A stretch of 64,000 bases of DNA from Allokutzneria sp. NRRL B-24872 (GTDB lineage: Bacteria > Actinomycetota > Actinomycetes > Mycobacteriales > Pseudonocardiaceae), in contig NZ_MUMH01000025.1 of NCBI RefSeq assembly GCF_002155965.1, positions 33,085 to 97,084 on the forward strand, written 5' to 3'. Positions 16,232-24,219 of this stretch are shown in pieces (position 1 is the stretch's first letter; each line of letters starts with the position of its first letter). Both the position numbers and the translations under genes were made by a program. The notes under the pieces are model-generated. The model did not search any database and was not told the origin of the DNA. It saw nothing but the letters and a program-made list of their open reading frames with translations.

Positions 16232-16320
16232 TCCCCACCTCCAGCGGGCGGCCAGCACCAGAGATCATCGGCGACCGGGTTCCTACCGTTGCCGACAACG
16301 ACTTCTGGTGGGAGAGAACG

Positions 16321-16998
16321 ATGTTCCGACGGCCCTGGATGGCTCCGCTCGCGTTGGTGGTGCTGGCGTTCCTCGCGCTCTCGCTGCCCGGCTACCTCAG
16401 CCTCGACCCGTCGCGGTCCCGACTGCCGTCGCCGCCCGGTTTCCCCGCGTACTACTGGATTCTCGTCTCGCACATCATCTTCGGCTCCATCGCCATGATC
16501 ACGTGCTGCCTGCAGATCTGGCCGTGGCTGCGCCAGCGCAACCTCGCCCTGCACCGAAGGCTGGGCCGCGTCTACGTCTTCGCCGGAGTCCTGCCCGCCG
16601 GGCTGCTCGGCTTCGTCGTGGGCGTGAACACGCCCTTCGGGCCGGTCGCCATGGCCAGCCACGTGATTCTCTCCGCGCTCTGGCTCGGCACCACCGCGAT
16701 GGGCGTCATCACCGCGCGCGGGCGCCGCATGGTCGAGCACCGCCGCTGGATGGTCCGCAGCTTCGCGCTGACCATGTCGATCATCACCAACCGCCTGTGG
16801 TCGGCGCTGGCCGTCACCGTGCTGGAGCCGCGGATCGCCACCACCTTCGGCGGCAGCGAGATCGCGTTCATGCACGCCATCGGATCGCTGTCCTCCTGGC
16901 TGGGCTGGACCGTCCCGCTGCTGATCGCGCAGTGGTGGCTCGACCGCGACCGCCGACCCGCCCGCCGCCGCGCCCCGAAGATCGCCCAACCTGCCTGA
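16321..16998 (+). CDS. DUF2306-family membrane protein
   Basis: A 225-residue protein with six or so membrane helices. HIIFGSIAMITCCLQIWP near residue 50 and HRRLGRVYVFAGVLP near 78 are characteristic of DUF2306; a second His-Arg-rich loop, VEHRRWMVRSFALT, is near 138. The family is related to heme-binding cytochrome-like membrane proteins, but its function is unknown. ATG 16321 follows a GGGAGAGA ribosome site. Convergent with the ArsR-type gene. Confidence 0.85.
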   Translation: MFRRPWMAPLALVVLAFLALSLPGYLSLDPSRSRLPSPPGFPAYYWILVSHIIFGSIAMITCCLQIWPWLRQRNLALHRRLGRVYVFAGVLPAGLLGFVVGVNTPFGPVAMASHVILSALWLGTTAMGVITARGRRMVEHRRWMVRSFALTMSIITNRLWSALAVTVLEPRIATTFGGSEIAFMHAIGSLSSWLGWTVPLLIAQWWLDRDRRPARRRAPKIAQPA

Positions 16999-17007
16999 GG
17001 GGCCGAG

Positions 17008-17328
17008 CTAGAGGGTCTCGACGAGCTGCGCGATGCGGGTCTCGTCGCGCTTGTAGTGGGTCCACTTGCCCACGCGCGTGGACTTCACCAGTCCGGCCCG
17101 CTCCAGTTCGGCCATGTAGGCGGACACGGTGGACTGCGCCAGGTTCGCCTTCTCGCGGATGTGCGTGACGCAGATCCCCACCTCGACGGGATCGGCGATG
17201 GCGCGCTCGGCGGAGAAGTGGAGCGTGGGCTCGCGCAGCCACAGCAGCAGTTGCAACCGCATCGGGTTCGACAGCGCCCGTAGCGCGAGGAGCACGTCGG
17301 GATCGGGTGAGCTCGCGTTCTCCGCCAC
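17008..17328 (-). CDS. ArsR-type winged-helix regulator
   Basis: This 106-residue protein consists of one winged HTH. LRALSNPMRLQLLLWL near residue 16 is the typical ArsR first helix. Recognition region: VTHIREKANLAQSTVSAYMA, then the wing with KSTRVGKWTHYK. It lacks the CxC metal-site pair of ArsR/SmtB, so it is not clearly a metal sensor. It begins 21 bp after the FabH-like gene's stop on the same strand, and the two are probably co-transcribed. Confidence 0.87.
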   Translation of the reverse strand: MAENASSPDPDVLLALRALSNPMRLQLLLWLREPTLHFSAERAIADPVEVGICVTHIREKANLAQSTVSAYMAELERAGLVKSTRVGKWTHYKRDETRIAQLVETL

Positions 17329-17349
17329 ACCGCGAGTCTAGGTCCGCCG

Positions 17350-18300
17350 TCACGGGCAGGCGACCACCTGACCGGCCCACGAAAGCCCGCCGCCGAAGGA
17401 GAACAGCAGGACCGGGGCGCCGGGCTCGACCTCGCCGAGTTCCACGAGCTTCGACAGGGCCAGCGGGACCGAGGCGGCCGAGGTGTTGCCGGAGTCCACG
17501 ACATCGCGCGCGATCACCGCCTTGGTGGCGCCGAGCTTGTCCACGAGCGCGTCGATGATGCGCAGGTTCGCCTGGTGGGTGACCACGGCGCCCAGGTCGG
17601 CGGGCGTGACCCCGGCGCGCTCGCAGGTCAGCTTCGCGAAGTCGACGAGCTCGGTCGTCGCCCAGCGGTACACCTCGCGGCCCTCCTGGCGGAAGAGCGG
17701 GTGCCAGTCGTCGAGGAGCCGCACAGCGTGCCCGCGCGTCGGGTCCGAGCCCCAGACGACCGGGCCGATTCCGTCGGCGCCGCCGGAGCCGGTGACCACG
17801 GCCGCGCCCGCGCCGTCGCCGAGCAGCACGCAGGTCGACCTGTCGGTCCAGTCGGCGAGGTCGGACATCTTCTCCGCGCCGATCACCAGCGCCGCGCCGG
17901 TGGCTCCGGCTCGCACCGCGTGGTCGGCGGTGGCCAACGCCGTGGTGAATCCGGCGCAGCCGTTGTTGAGGTCGAAGGCGACAGCGGCCGGGATGGTCAG
18001 CCGCCCGGCCACCTGCGCCGCGATCGACGGGCAGCGGTCGATCGCAGAGCACGTCGCCACGACGACCATGCCGACGTCCTCGGGGGCGAGCCCGGAGGAG
18101 GCCAGCGCCTTCGCCGCGGCCTGCGCCGCGAGGTCGGTGACGGACTCGGCGTGCGCGATGTGCCGGGTGGCGATCCCGGTCCGCTGGCGAATCCACTCGT
18201 CGGTCGTGTCGACCAGAACGCTCAGGTCATCGTTGGTCATGACGTGTTTCGGCTGGTGGTGACCCAGCGCGGCGATCCTCGGCAACGGCATGCCCGGCAT
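17350..18300 (-). CDS. 3-oxoacyl-ACP synthase III-like (FabH family) condensing enzyme
   Basis: A 316-residue thiolase-fold enzyme with the complete KASIII triad: Cys in FDLNNGCAGF (about 121), His in THQANLRI (about 252) and Asn in DSGNTSAASVPLAL (about 282). Length and DEWIRQRTGI match FabH. With no fab operon around and a dedicated divergent TetR, it is probably a specialised synthase rather than the housekeeping FabH. ATG 18300 directly abuts the TetR palindrome and lacks a ribosome site; ATG 18291 is a close alternative and the mRNA may be leaderless. Confidence 0.86.
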   Translation of the reverse strand: MPGMPLPRIAALGHHQPKHVMTNDDLSVLVDTTDEWIRQRTGIATRHIAHAESVTDLAAQAAAKALASSGLAPEDVGMVVVATCSAIDRCPSIAAQVAGRLTIPAAVAFDLNNGCAGFTTALATADHAVRAGATGAALVIGAEKMSDLADWTDRSTCVLLGDGAGAAVVTGSGGADGIGPVVWGSDPTRGHAVRLLDDWHPLFRQEGREVYRWATTELVDFAKLTCERAGVTPADLGAVVTHQANLRIIDALVDKLGATKAVIARDVVDSGNTSAASVPLALSKLVELGEVEPGAPVLLFSFGGGLSWAGQVVACP

Positions 18301-18328
18301 TTTAGCGTCCGATCGGTCGGACGCTAAA
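18301..18328. promoter_or_regulatory. Perfect 12+12 bp operator palindrome
   Basis: TTTAGCGTCCGA, TCGG, TCGGACGCTAAA: a perfect inverted repeat lying against the FabH-like start and 27 bp before the divergent TetR start. TAGCGTCCGA-type dyads are typical TetR operators, and this one would control both directions. Confidence 0.78.
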
Positions 18329-18355
18329 TGTGGAGCGTCCCGGTAGGCTGGCTCC

Positions 18356-18955
18356 GTGAGTCCGCGCAGATCGGCGACCGAGGCCCGCAACACCCGCTCG
18401 GTGATCCTCGACAGGGGCGTGCGCGTCGCCTCCGTGGAAGGACTGGAGGGCCTGACCATCGGCAGGCTCGCCACCGACCTGGGTATGAGCAAGTCCGGCC
18501 TGCTCGGCCACTTCGGTTCCAAGGAGGTCCTGCAGCTCGCGGTCGTCGACACCGCCGCCGGGGTCTTCGTCCACGAGGTGTCGGACCGGGCCACCGGGGT
18601 CGAGCCCGGCCTGCCCCGGCTGCGCGCGCTCTGCGAGGCGTGGATCTCCTACCTGGAGCGCGGTGTCTTCCCCGGCGGCTGCTTCTTCACGGCCGCCGTC
18701 GCCGAGTTCGACGACCGCGAAGGCCCCGTGCGCGAGGCCGTCGCCGGGATGATCGGCGTGTGGCGTCGCGACCTCACGTTCCAGATCAGGCTCGCCGCGA
18801 ACGCGGGGCAGCTGCCCGAGGACACCGACGCCGACCAGCTGATGTTCGAGCTGTACGGCGTGATGCTCAGCCTCAACCACTCGCTGCGCCTCGACCGCGA
18901 CCGCGTGGCCGCCGACCGCGCCCGCCGGGCCGTCACCCGTCTTCTCGGTGTGTGA
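18356..18955 (+). CDS. TetR-family transcriptional regulator
   Basis: A 199-residue TetR regulator with HTH at about 14-60 (LTIGRLATDLGMSKSGLLGH) and a TetR_C_39-like ligand domain (PRLRALCEAWISYLE, CFFTAAVAEFDDR). GTG start 18356. Divergent from the FabH-like gene across the perfect palindrome, which it very likely binds. Its TGA directly abuts the stop of the convergent recombinase-like gene. Confidence 0.92.
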   Translation: MSPRRSATEARNTRSVILDRGVRVASVEGLEGLTIGRLATDLGMSKSGLLGHFGSKEVLQLAVVDTAAGVFVHEVSDRATGVEPGLPRLRALCEAWISYLERGVFPGGCFFTAAVAEFDDREGPVREAVAGMIGVWRRDLTFQIRLAANAGQLPEDTDADQLMFELYGVMLSLNHSLRLDRDRVAADRARRAVTRLLGV

Positions 18956-19897
18956 TCACCCCTCCGGGAGCGGGAGCAGCGCGGGCTGCTCCGGGTCGTG
19001 CTCGCGCGGATCGTCCGGCAACGCGAGCTGTTCCGGCGCCGGTGCCGTGCGGCGCAGTTCCTCCAGCGGCGGCAGCTCGACGGCCTCCCCGCGCCTGGTG
19101 ATCTCCGCGGCCGCGCGGGCGACCTGCGTCGCGGTGAGCCCTTCGCCGAGCCCACCCCGCTCCGCGCTGCGCAGCACCAGCCGCATCAGATCGATCGCGG
19201 AGATCCGCCGCAGCCCCGAGCGCTCGTAGAACACATGCGCCCCAACGACATCCGGTCGCTCCGCGCGCCACGCCGCGAGGTAGTCGAGCACCGGCGCCGG
19301 TAAGGGCAGCCACATCTCGCCGTCGTGCACTCCGCGCCGTGAGAGATCGGCGAGCGTGCGCGTGGTGACGCGTTCCGGCCGCCACTGGGTGACCACGAGC
19401 AGGCCGACCATGGCGGCGCCGAGGCTGCCGCCGAGCCACGGGTCGCGGTGCGCCTCGGTGACCAGCGCGCGCAACGCCTCCGCGTCCGCGCTGCGCGCCG
19501 GGCTCCTCGGATGGGGTGGGTAGGCCGACGCCGGATCGAGCGCGCGGGCCTGCTGCACGGGGTTCGCCTCGATCAGCCCCGCGCGCACGCAGTAGGTGAA
19601 GAAGGAGCTCCACGCCGTCGCCTTGGTGGCGATGGTGTTGTGCCGCCGCAACGGGTGCGCGTGGAGGTCGAGGTCGTGTCGGTTGCCGGTCAATGTGTGC
19701 GAGTACGCGATCACGTCCTCGGCGCGGGTGGAGAGCAGGCCCCGGCCGCGGTGGCCCAGCAGCCAGCCCGCGAGGCGGCCGAGGTCGCGGCGGTAGCGGG
19801 CCCGCGTGTGCTCCGAGGGAATGGTCGCCAGCCAGGCGGTCACCAGCCGCGACACAGCCGCGCTGGTCATGATCGGTGTCGTCCTTGCCTTGTCCAT
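18956..19897 (-). CDS. Tyrosine-recombinase-like protein with degenerate catalytic domain
   Basis: A 313-residue protein. The N-terminal 110 residues resemble the SAM-like core-binding domain of phage-type integrases (SEHTRARYRRDLGRLAGWLL; ATKATAWSSFFTYC). The C-terminal domain keeps an Arg-containing TQWRPERVTTRTLADLS stretch, like the first catalytic Arg region. However, the HxxR box and the C-terminal catalytic Tyr are not recognisable, and the end is a Pro/Glu-rich tail. It is probably a catalytically dead relative or a remnant of a mobile element. No att sites or excision gene are visible nearby. Confidence 0.65.
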   Translation of the reverse strand: MDKARTTPIMTSAAVSRLVTAWLATIPSEHTRARYRRDLGRLAGWLLGHRGRGLLSTRAEDVIAYSHTLTGNRHDLDLHAHPLRRHNTIATKATAWSSFFTYCVRAGLIEANPVQQARALDPASAYPPHPRSPARSADAEALRALVTEAHRDPWLGGSLGAAMVGLLVVTQWRPERVTTRTLADLSRRGVHDGEMWLPLPAPVLDYLAAWRAERPDVVGAHVFYERSGLRRISAIDLMRLVLRSAERGGLGEGLTATQVARAAAEITRRGEAVELPPLEELRRTAPAPEQLALPDDPREHDPEQPALLPLPEG

Positions 19898-19930
19898 GTC
19901 GCGATGGTGACACCACCCCCTGACCGTCAG

Positions 19931-20647
19931 TCACACCTCGAAGTGGACGCCCAGTCCCACCAGGGCGCCGACGACCGCCAGCCACGCCAGCGCGCGCCCG
20001 CTCGGCCGAGGCCCTGACAGCAGCTCTCGCACTCCGAGCGGGATCAGTGCGACGCAGAGACCGCCCACCGCGATCAGCGACTGCGGCAGCTCGGTGCCCT
20101 TCAGGATTCCGATGGCCTGCGAGCAGGCCAGACCGAGCGCCACTGACGCGACGAGGCCCAGCGTTCGTGAGCGGTACGCGCCGACCGCGAGCACGATCCA
20201 GCCGAAGACGATGGCAGGGGCGAGGACGCGGACGGGGTGCCAGGACAGCTCGCCCCACGCGGGGTAGAAGCGCGCGACGGCGTTCACCGCGCTGTTCTGG
20301 TCGAGCGAGTCGACGAGCAGCAGTGCGTACAGATCGGCGCCGGCGTGGAAGGTCCGCGCGAACAATCCGAAGATCACCAGGCAGCCGCCCCACGCCGCCA
20401 GCAGCGGGTGCTTGAGGCCGATCGAGCGCGCCAGCGCCAGGATTCCGGGCCACAGAAGAAGATTCCCGGCGGCGAAGCAGGTGTAGGCCGCGACCACCAG
20501 CCCGGGGTGCTCGGCGTAGGCGGCCAGCTGCTGGGGGAAGAAGAAGTGGAAGCCACTGCGCAGCAGGGTTCCCGCGAGCAGCAGGAGCGGCCCCAGCACG
20601 AGCGAGGTCCCGGTGACCCAGCGCCCTGGGAAGTCGTTGTCTCTCAT
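19931..20647 (-). CDS. Multi-pass membrane protein
   Basis: A 238-residue protein with seven or so hydrophobic helices between residues 10 and 235 and few charges; the longest polar loop, around residue 115, contains FHAGADLYALLLVDSLD. No family can be named with confidence. It begins 119 bp from the divergent sensor kinase, and two copies of a 17-bp element sit between them, so it is a plausible target of that two-component system. A GAGAGG ribosome site is unusually close to ATG 20647. Confidence 0.75.
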   Translation of the reverse strand: MRDNDFPGRWVTGTSLVLGPLLLLAGTLLRSGFHFFFPQQLAAYAEHPGLVVAAYTCFAAGNLLLWPGILALARSIGLKHPLLAAWGGCLVIFGLFARTFHAGADLYALLLVDSLDQNSAVNAVARFYPAWGELSWHPVRVLAPAIVFGWIVLAVGAYRSRTLGLVASVALGLACSQAIGILKGTELPQSLIAVGGLCVALIPLGVRELLSGPRPSGRALAWLAVVGALVGLGVHFEV

Positions 20648-20681
20648 GCCTCTCAGCCTGCTCGGGCGGGACGAGGAGCAC

Positions 20682-20731
20682 ATCTGACCGGAGTCAGATT
20701 GGCGATCGGGGAATATCTGACCGTGGTTAGA
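20682..20731. promoter_or_regulatory. Duplicated 17-bp response-regulator site
   Basis: ATCTGACCGGAGTCAGA (20682-20698) and ATCTGACCGTGGTTAGA (20715-20731) start exactly 33 bp apart, three helical turns. Each is an imperfect TCTGAC/GTCAGA palindrome. They lie between the membrane protein and the kinase, the expected place for NarL-type regulator binding. Confidence 0.62.
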
Positions 20732-20766
20732 CGCGCAGTGTCGGACCGCCGGTCTACGTTGATCCC

Positions 20767-21864
20767 GTGAAGAAAGTCGTCGACGCCGCAGCGGCCGTGT
20801 TCCTGGCACTGCTGGGCAGCTACGCGGCGGTGGAGCCACCCGGCCCGCCGTCCACGCTGCCCGGCTGGCTGACGAGCCTGGCCGCCTGCGTCGTCGCCCT
20901 GCCCGTCGCCGTGCGCCGCCGATGGCCGCTGGCGGTCCTCGCGGTGGTGCTCGGTGCCGGACTGCTGAGCACGGCCATCGGTGCGGTCGGTGTCGGCGTG
21001 GTCTGGGTTGTTTATGCGCCAACGGTTCTGGCCCTCTACACCGTGGCATCCACTGTGGACGCGCGCTGGGCGGCGGGTGCGTTCGCGGTGAGCCTGGCAG
21101 GGGCCGGGGCGACGATCTACGCCTGCTACCCGCGAGGGACGGCCTTCGAGTGGTCGACCGAGGCGGTCGTCGTGGGCGCGGGCATGGGCGTGGCCTGGGC
21201 AGCGGGGACCGTGGTGCGCTGGCGCAGGGAGACCGCGGCGACGTTCGCTCATCAGTTCGCGAGGGAGGCCGTCGTCGAAGAGCGGTTGCGGATCGCCAGG
21301 GAACTGCACGACGTGGTGGGGCACAGCATGAGCCTCATCGCGGTGAAGGCGACCGTGGCCAACCACCTCGCGGACCCGGCGGAGTCCCGCTCGGCGCTCG
21401 CGATCATCGAGACCACGAGCCGCGATGCTCTGGTGGAGATCCGCCGCGTGCTGGGCGTCCTGCGCGAGGACGCGGAGCTGCGCCCGCTGTCCGGTCCCGC
21501 CGACATCGCGGAGCTGGCCGAGGCAGCGCGGGCGGCCGGGGTGCGGGTGGACACGTTCGTCAGCGGAACCGAGGAACTGCCGGACGCGGTGGGTCTGTCG
21601 GTGTACCGCATCGTCCAGGAGTCGCTGACGAACGTGGTCAAGCACGCCGCGCCGGCCTCGTGCCGGGTGATCGTCACGGAGAGCTTCGGCACGGTGAGCA
21701 TTGAGGTGACCGACGACGGGCTCGGTCACGCCACAGCAGGGGAGGGACACGGGTTGATCGGAATGCGGGAGCGGGTGTCGCTCTACGGCGGCACCTTCAC
21801 GGCCGGACCACGGGAGGGAGGTGGTTTCGCGGTGGTGGCACACCTGCCGTGGAAGGCACGGTGA
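20767..21864 (+). CDS. Sensor histidine kinase, NarX/DesK type
   Basis: A 365-residue kinase. Five or six N-terminal membrane helices (1-155) form the sensor. HisKA_3 dimerisation region at about 170-235, with phosphoacceptor His in RIARELHDVVGHSMSLIAVK. The ATPase domain at 270-360 has ESLTNVVKHA (N box) and DDGLG (G1). A GTG start at 20767 is likely. Its stop overlaps the response-regulator start (GTGA), so they are a translationally coupled pair. No separate extracellular domain, so it probably senses membrane stress. Confidence 0.93.
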   Translation: MKKVVDAAAAVFLALLGSYAAVEPPGPPSTLPGWLTSLAACVVALPVAVRRRWPLAVLAVVLGAGLLSTAIGAVGVGVVWVVYAPTVLALYTVASTVDARWAAGAFAVSLAGAGATIYACYPRGTAFEWSTEAVVVGAGMGVAWAAGTVVRWRRETAATFAHQFAREAVVEERLRIARELHDVVGHSMSLIAVKATVANHLADPAESRSALAIIETTSRDALVEIRRVLGVLREDAELRPLSGPADIAELAEAARAAGVRVDTFVSGTEELPDAVGLSVYRIVQESLTNVVKHAAPASCRVIVTESFGTVSIEVTDDGLGHATAGEGHGLIGMRERVSLYGGTFTAGPREGGGFAVVAHLPWKAR

Positions 21865-22733
21865 GCGGCATGGACGTGAGGGTCCTGCTCGCCGACGACC
21901 ACTCGTTGCTGCGGCAGAGCTTCCGCGCGTTGCTCGACGGCACGCCCGGGTTCACCGCCGTCGGCGAGGCGGGCACCGGGGCGGACGCGGTGCGGCTGGC
22001 CGCGAAGTACCGGCCCGACATCGTGCTGATGGACGTGCGGATGCCGGTGTTCGACGGGATCGAGGCGACCCGGCGGATCTGCGCCGACCCCTCGACCGCC
22101 GGGTCGAAGGTGATCATCCTGACCACCTTCGACCTCGACGAGTACGTCTACGCGGCGCTGCGCGCGGGCGCGAGCGGGTTCCTGGTCAAGGACACCACCG
22201 CCGCCGACCTGCTCGCCGCGATCCGGGTGGTCGCGCAGGGAGAGGCGCTGCTCGCCCCGGCCGTGACCCGGCGGCTGATCGCCGAGTTCGCCAGGAGACC
22301 CGAGCCCGGTCCCGCGTCCCGGCCCAGCCCCGAGCCCCAACACGGTCACCGGTCCCCGCCCGGCCAAGAGTCGCGGCACGACCGAGAGTCTCCGCCTGGC
22401 CAAGAGGCCCCGACCGGCCAGGAGGCCCTGCCTGGTCAAGAGCCTCAGCCCGGCCAAGAGCCCGAGCCCGGCCATGAAGGCGTGGGTGGCCAGGAGCCCG
22501 AGTCCCGTCGGCTGAGCGCGGAGCTGGACGGCGTGACTCCGAGAGAACGGGAGGTGTTGACCCTGATCGCCCACGGGCTGTCCAACGGCGAGATCGCGCA
22601 GAAGTTGTTCGTGGGCATGGGCACGGTGAAGACGCACGTCGGGCGGCTGCTGGACAAGTTGCGCGCGCGGGACCGGGCGCAACTGGTCATCGCGGCGTAC
22701 CGGACGGGACTGGTGAGCGTGCCGGACGGCTGA
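21861..22733 (+). CDS. NarL/LuxR-type response regulator with PGQE-repeat linker
   Basis: A 290-residue regulator. REC domain at about 4-120 with acidic pocket LADDH, phospho-Asp in IVLMDVRMP, and the Lys in FLVKDTT. LuxR-type HTH at about 225-285 (LTPREREVL-like, GLSNGEIAQKLFVGMGTVKTH). Between them an unusual 70-residue Pro/Gly/Gln/Glu linker (about 150-218) repeats the unit PGQE six or more times. GTG 21861 is chosen for the 4-bp GTGA coupling to the kinase; ATG 21870 is possible. The likely target is the duplicated 17-bp site upstream of the kinase. Confidence 0.92.
   Translation: MSGMDVRVLLADDHSLLRQSFRALLDGTPGFTAVGEAGTGADAVRLAAKYRPDIVLMDVRMPVFDGIEATRRICADPSTAGSKVIILTTFDLDEYVYAALRAGASGFLVKDTTAADLLAAIRVVAQGEALLAPAVTRRLIAEFARRPEPGPASRPSPEPQHGHRSPPGQESRHDRESPPGQEAPTGQEALPGQEPQPGQEPEPGHEGVGGQEPESRRLSAELDGVTPREREVLTLIAHGLSNGEIAQKLFVGMGTVKTHVGRLLDKLRARDRAQLVIAAYRTGLVSVPDG
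22325..22505 (+). repeat. Degenerate in-frame tandem repeat encoding PGQE units
   Basis: Within the response-regulator gene, units such as CCTGGTCAAGAG, CCCGGCCAAGAG and CCGGCCAGGAG recur every 12-18 bp and encode a Pro-Gly-Gln-Glu-rich linker. Such repeats expand and contract by slippage. Confidence 0.7.
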
Positions 22734-22805
22734 GACGGCGGCGTGTTCGGTGCGCGGAGGCGCCTGGCTGGCTAGCGTGTGCGGCAACGGACACGAGGAG
22801 GACCA

Positions 22806-23234
22806 GTGGCGGCGAGCAAGCAGCTGAAGCGCGTGCTGATCATGTTGCTGGGCGGGGCGCTGGTGCTGGTCGGCGTGGTCCTGCTGGTGCTGCCGGGACC
22901 CGGATTGCTGCTGGTGCTGGCCGGTCTGGTCACCCTCGCCGCCGAGTTCCCCTCCCTGGAGAAGTACGTGGACCCGGTGCGGGACCGCGCGATGAAGGGG
23001 ATGGAGGCGGCGGTGTCCTCGCCGCTGAACGTGGCGGGGTCGGTGCTGGCCGGGCTCGGGCTGATCGGCCTGGGCGTGGTCTGGGGCCTGCGGCTGTTCC
23101 CCTGGCTGCCGCTTCCCGGCTGGGCCACCGGGTCGAGCCTGATCATCTCCGGGGCCATCCTGTTCGGCCTGTTGGGTTACAGCTACCACCGGGTGAGCCA
23201 GCGCCGACGCTCCGCGGCGGCCCAGGAGTCGTAG
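22806..23234 (+). CDS. PGPGW-family transmembrane protein
   Basis: A 142-residue protein with three or four membrane helices. The first helix pair carries LLVLPGPGLLLVLAGL (about 25-40), the signature of the TIGR02611/PGPGW family. Topology suggests an integral inner-membrane protein, and the function is unknown. GTG 22806 is chosen because GAGGAGG precedes it by 4 nt. It stands alone between the response regulator and the GAF-LuxR gene. Confidence 0.85.
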   Translation: MAASKQLKRVLIMLLGGALVLVGVVLLVLPGPGLLLVLAGLVTLAAEFPSLEKYVDPVRDRAMKGMEAAVSSPLNVAGSVLAGLGLIGLGVVWGLRLFPWLPLPGWATGSSLIISGAILFGLLGYSYHRVSQRRRSAAAQES

Positions 23235-23271
23235 GCTGGACCATCGCGCTCCGCGTTCGCAGGGAGGCCCA

Positions 23272-24207
23272 GTGTCACAGTTGCCACTGAGAGTCAGCAC
23301 GCAGACCGCTGCTGTCCTGCACGAGGCCCACAACACGATCACAGCGCGCTTCGCCTACGACCGGTACGGCCTCTACGAGTACGTGCGCGTCGTCGCGGGG
23401 CGGATCGCGCGGGTGGACGCCTTCCACGTCGGCCTGCTGCACGGTTCCAACCGCGTCCGCTTCGTCTACGGCCACGACGACCCGGTCTCCCGCGCGTACT
23501 CGCCGAACGGCCAGGTGGCGTGGGTCGTCCGGCACAAGCAGACCTACCGCGTGTCCTACGACAACGGTGCCGCATTGCGCGCGGACAGCGCCGCCGCCGA
23601 CGTGGTCACCGTGCCGTTGTTCCGCCGCGACCGCACCGGTGGGCGCCGGATCTTCGGGATGCTGTCGATGTACTGCTCGGTGCCCGAGATCTACGACGAC
23701 AACTCCGTGCACGCCTTCGAGTGGCTGGCCGGGCTCGTCGCCCGAGTGCTCGCGCGGCACCAGGAGGATCTTGACGCGCTGCGATTACTCCCGGCCGACC
23801 TGCCGGGCCTCGCCACGTCCTCGACCCGTGATCCCGTCGTGGAGTACCTGGCCTCGCGCGTCGCCTCGCTGCGCCGCACCGCGGAGGACGTGCTCGTCGG
23901 CGGAGAGCTGACCCTCGCGGCCGCGCACCTCCAGCAGGTCGTCACCTCGTGCGTGGAGATCCAGTCGGAGCTCGCCGAGATGTCCCTCCGCGCCGACGAC
24001 GGCCCCGAGCAGCGGTTCCTCGCGCTCACCCCGGCCGAACAGCGCGTCGCCCTGCTCGTCGCCGACGGCCTCACCAACCAGCGCCTGGCCCAGGAGCTGG
24101 GCATCAGCGCCAACACGGTGAAGACGCACCTCAAGAACATCCTGCGCAAGTACGCCATGGACCGCGCCCAGGTCGCCGAGGACGTCCAACGCCACCTGGT
24201 CCGCTGA
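23272..24207 (+). CDS. LuxR-type regulator with GAF-like sensor domain; contains a TTA codon
   Basis: A 311-residue regulator. Residues 20-165 look like a GAF sensor (DAFHVGLLHGSNRVRFVY, then VVTVPLFRRDRTGGRRIFGMLS), and the LuxR HTH is at about 250-305 (LTPAEQRVALLVADGLTNQR; NTVKTHLKNIL). GTG start with AGGGAGG upstream. Codon 172 (23785-23787) is TTA, extremely rare in GC-rich actinomycetes and usually read only by the developmentally controlled bldA tRNA, so expression may be tied to differentiation. It neighbours the SARP gene. Targets unknown. Confidence 0.88.
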   Translation: MSQLPLRVSTQTAAVLHEAHNTITARFAYDRYGLYEYVRVVAGRIARVDAFHVGLLHGSNRVRFVYGHDDPVSRAYSPNGQVAWVVRHKQTYRVSYDNGAALRADSAAADVVTVPLFRRDRTGGRRIFGMLSMYCSVPEIYDDNSVHAFEWLAGLVARVLARHQEDLDALRLLPADLPGLATSSTRDPVVEYLASRVASLRRTAEDVLVGGELTLAAAHLQQVVTSCVEIQSELAEMSLRADDGPEQRFLALTPAEQRVALLVADGLTNQRLAQELGISANTVKTHLKNILRKYAMDRAQVAEDVQRHLVR

Positions 24208-24219
24208 CGCGCTGCGCGG

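Noticed and set aside
18956..20646. An integrative element with att sites bounded by the recombinase
   Set aside because: No flanking direct repeats, excisionase, replication or transfer genes were found, and the recombinase itself lacks catalytic residues.
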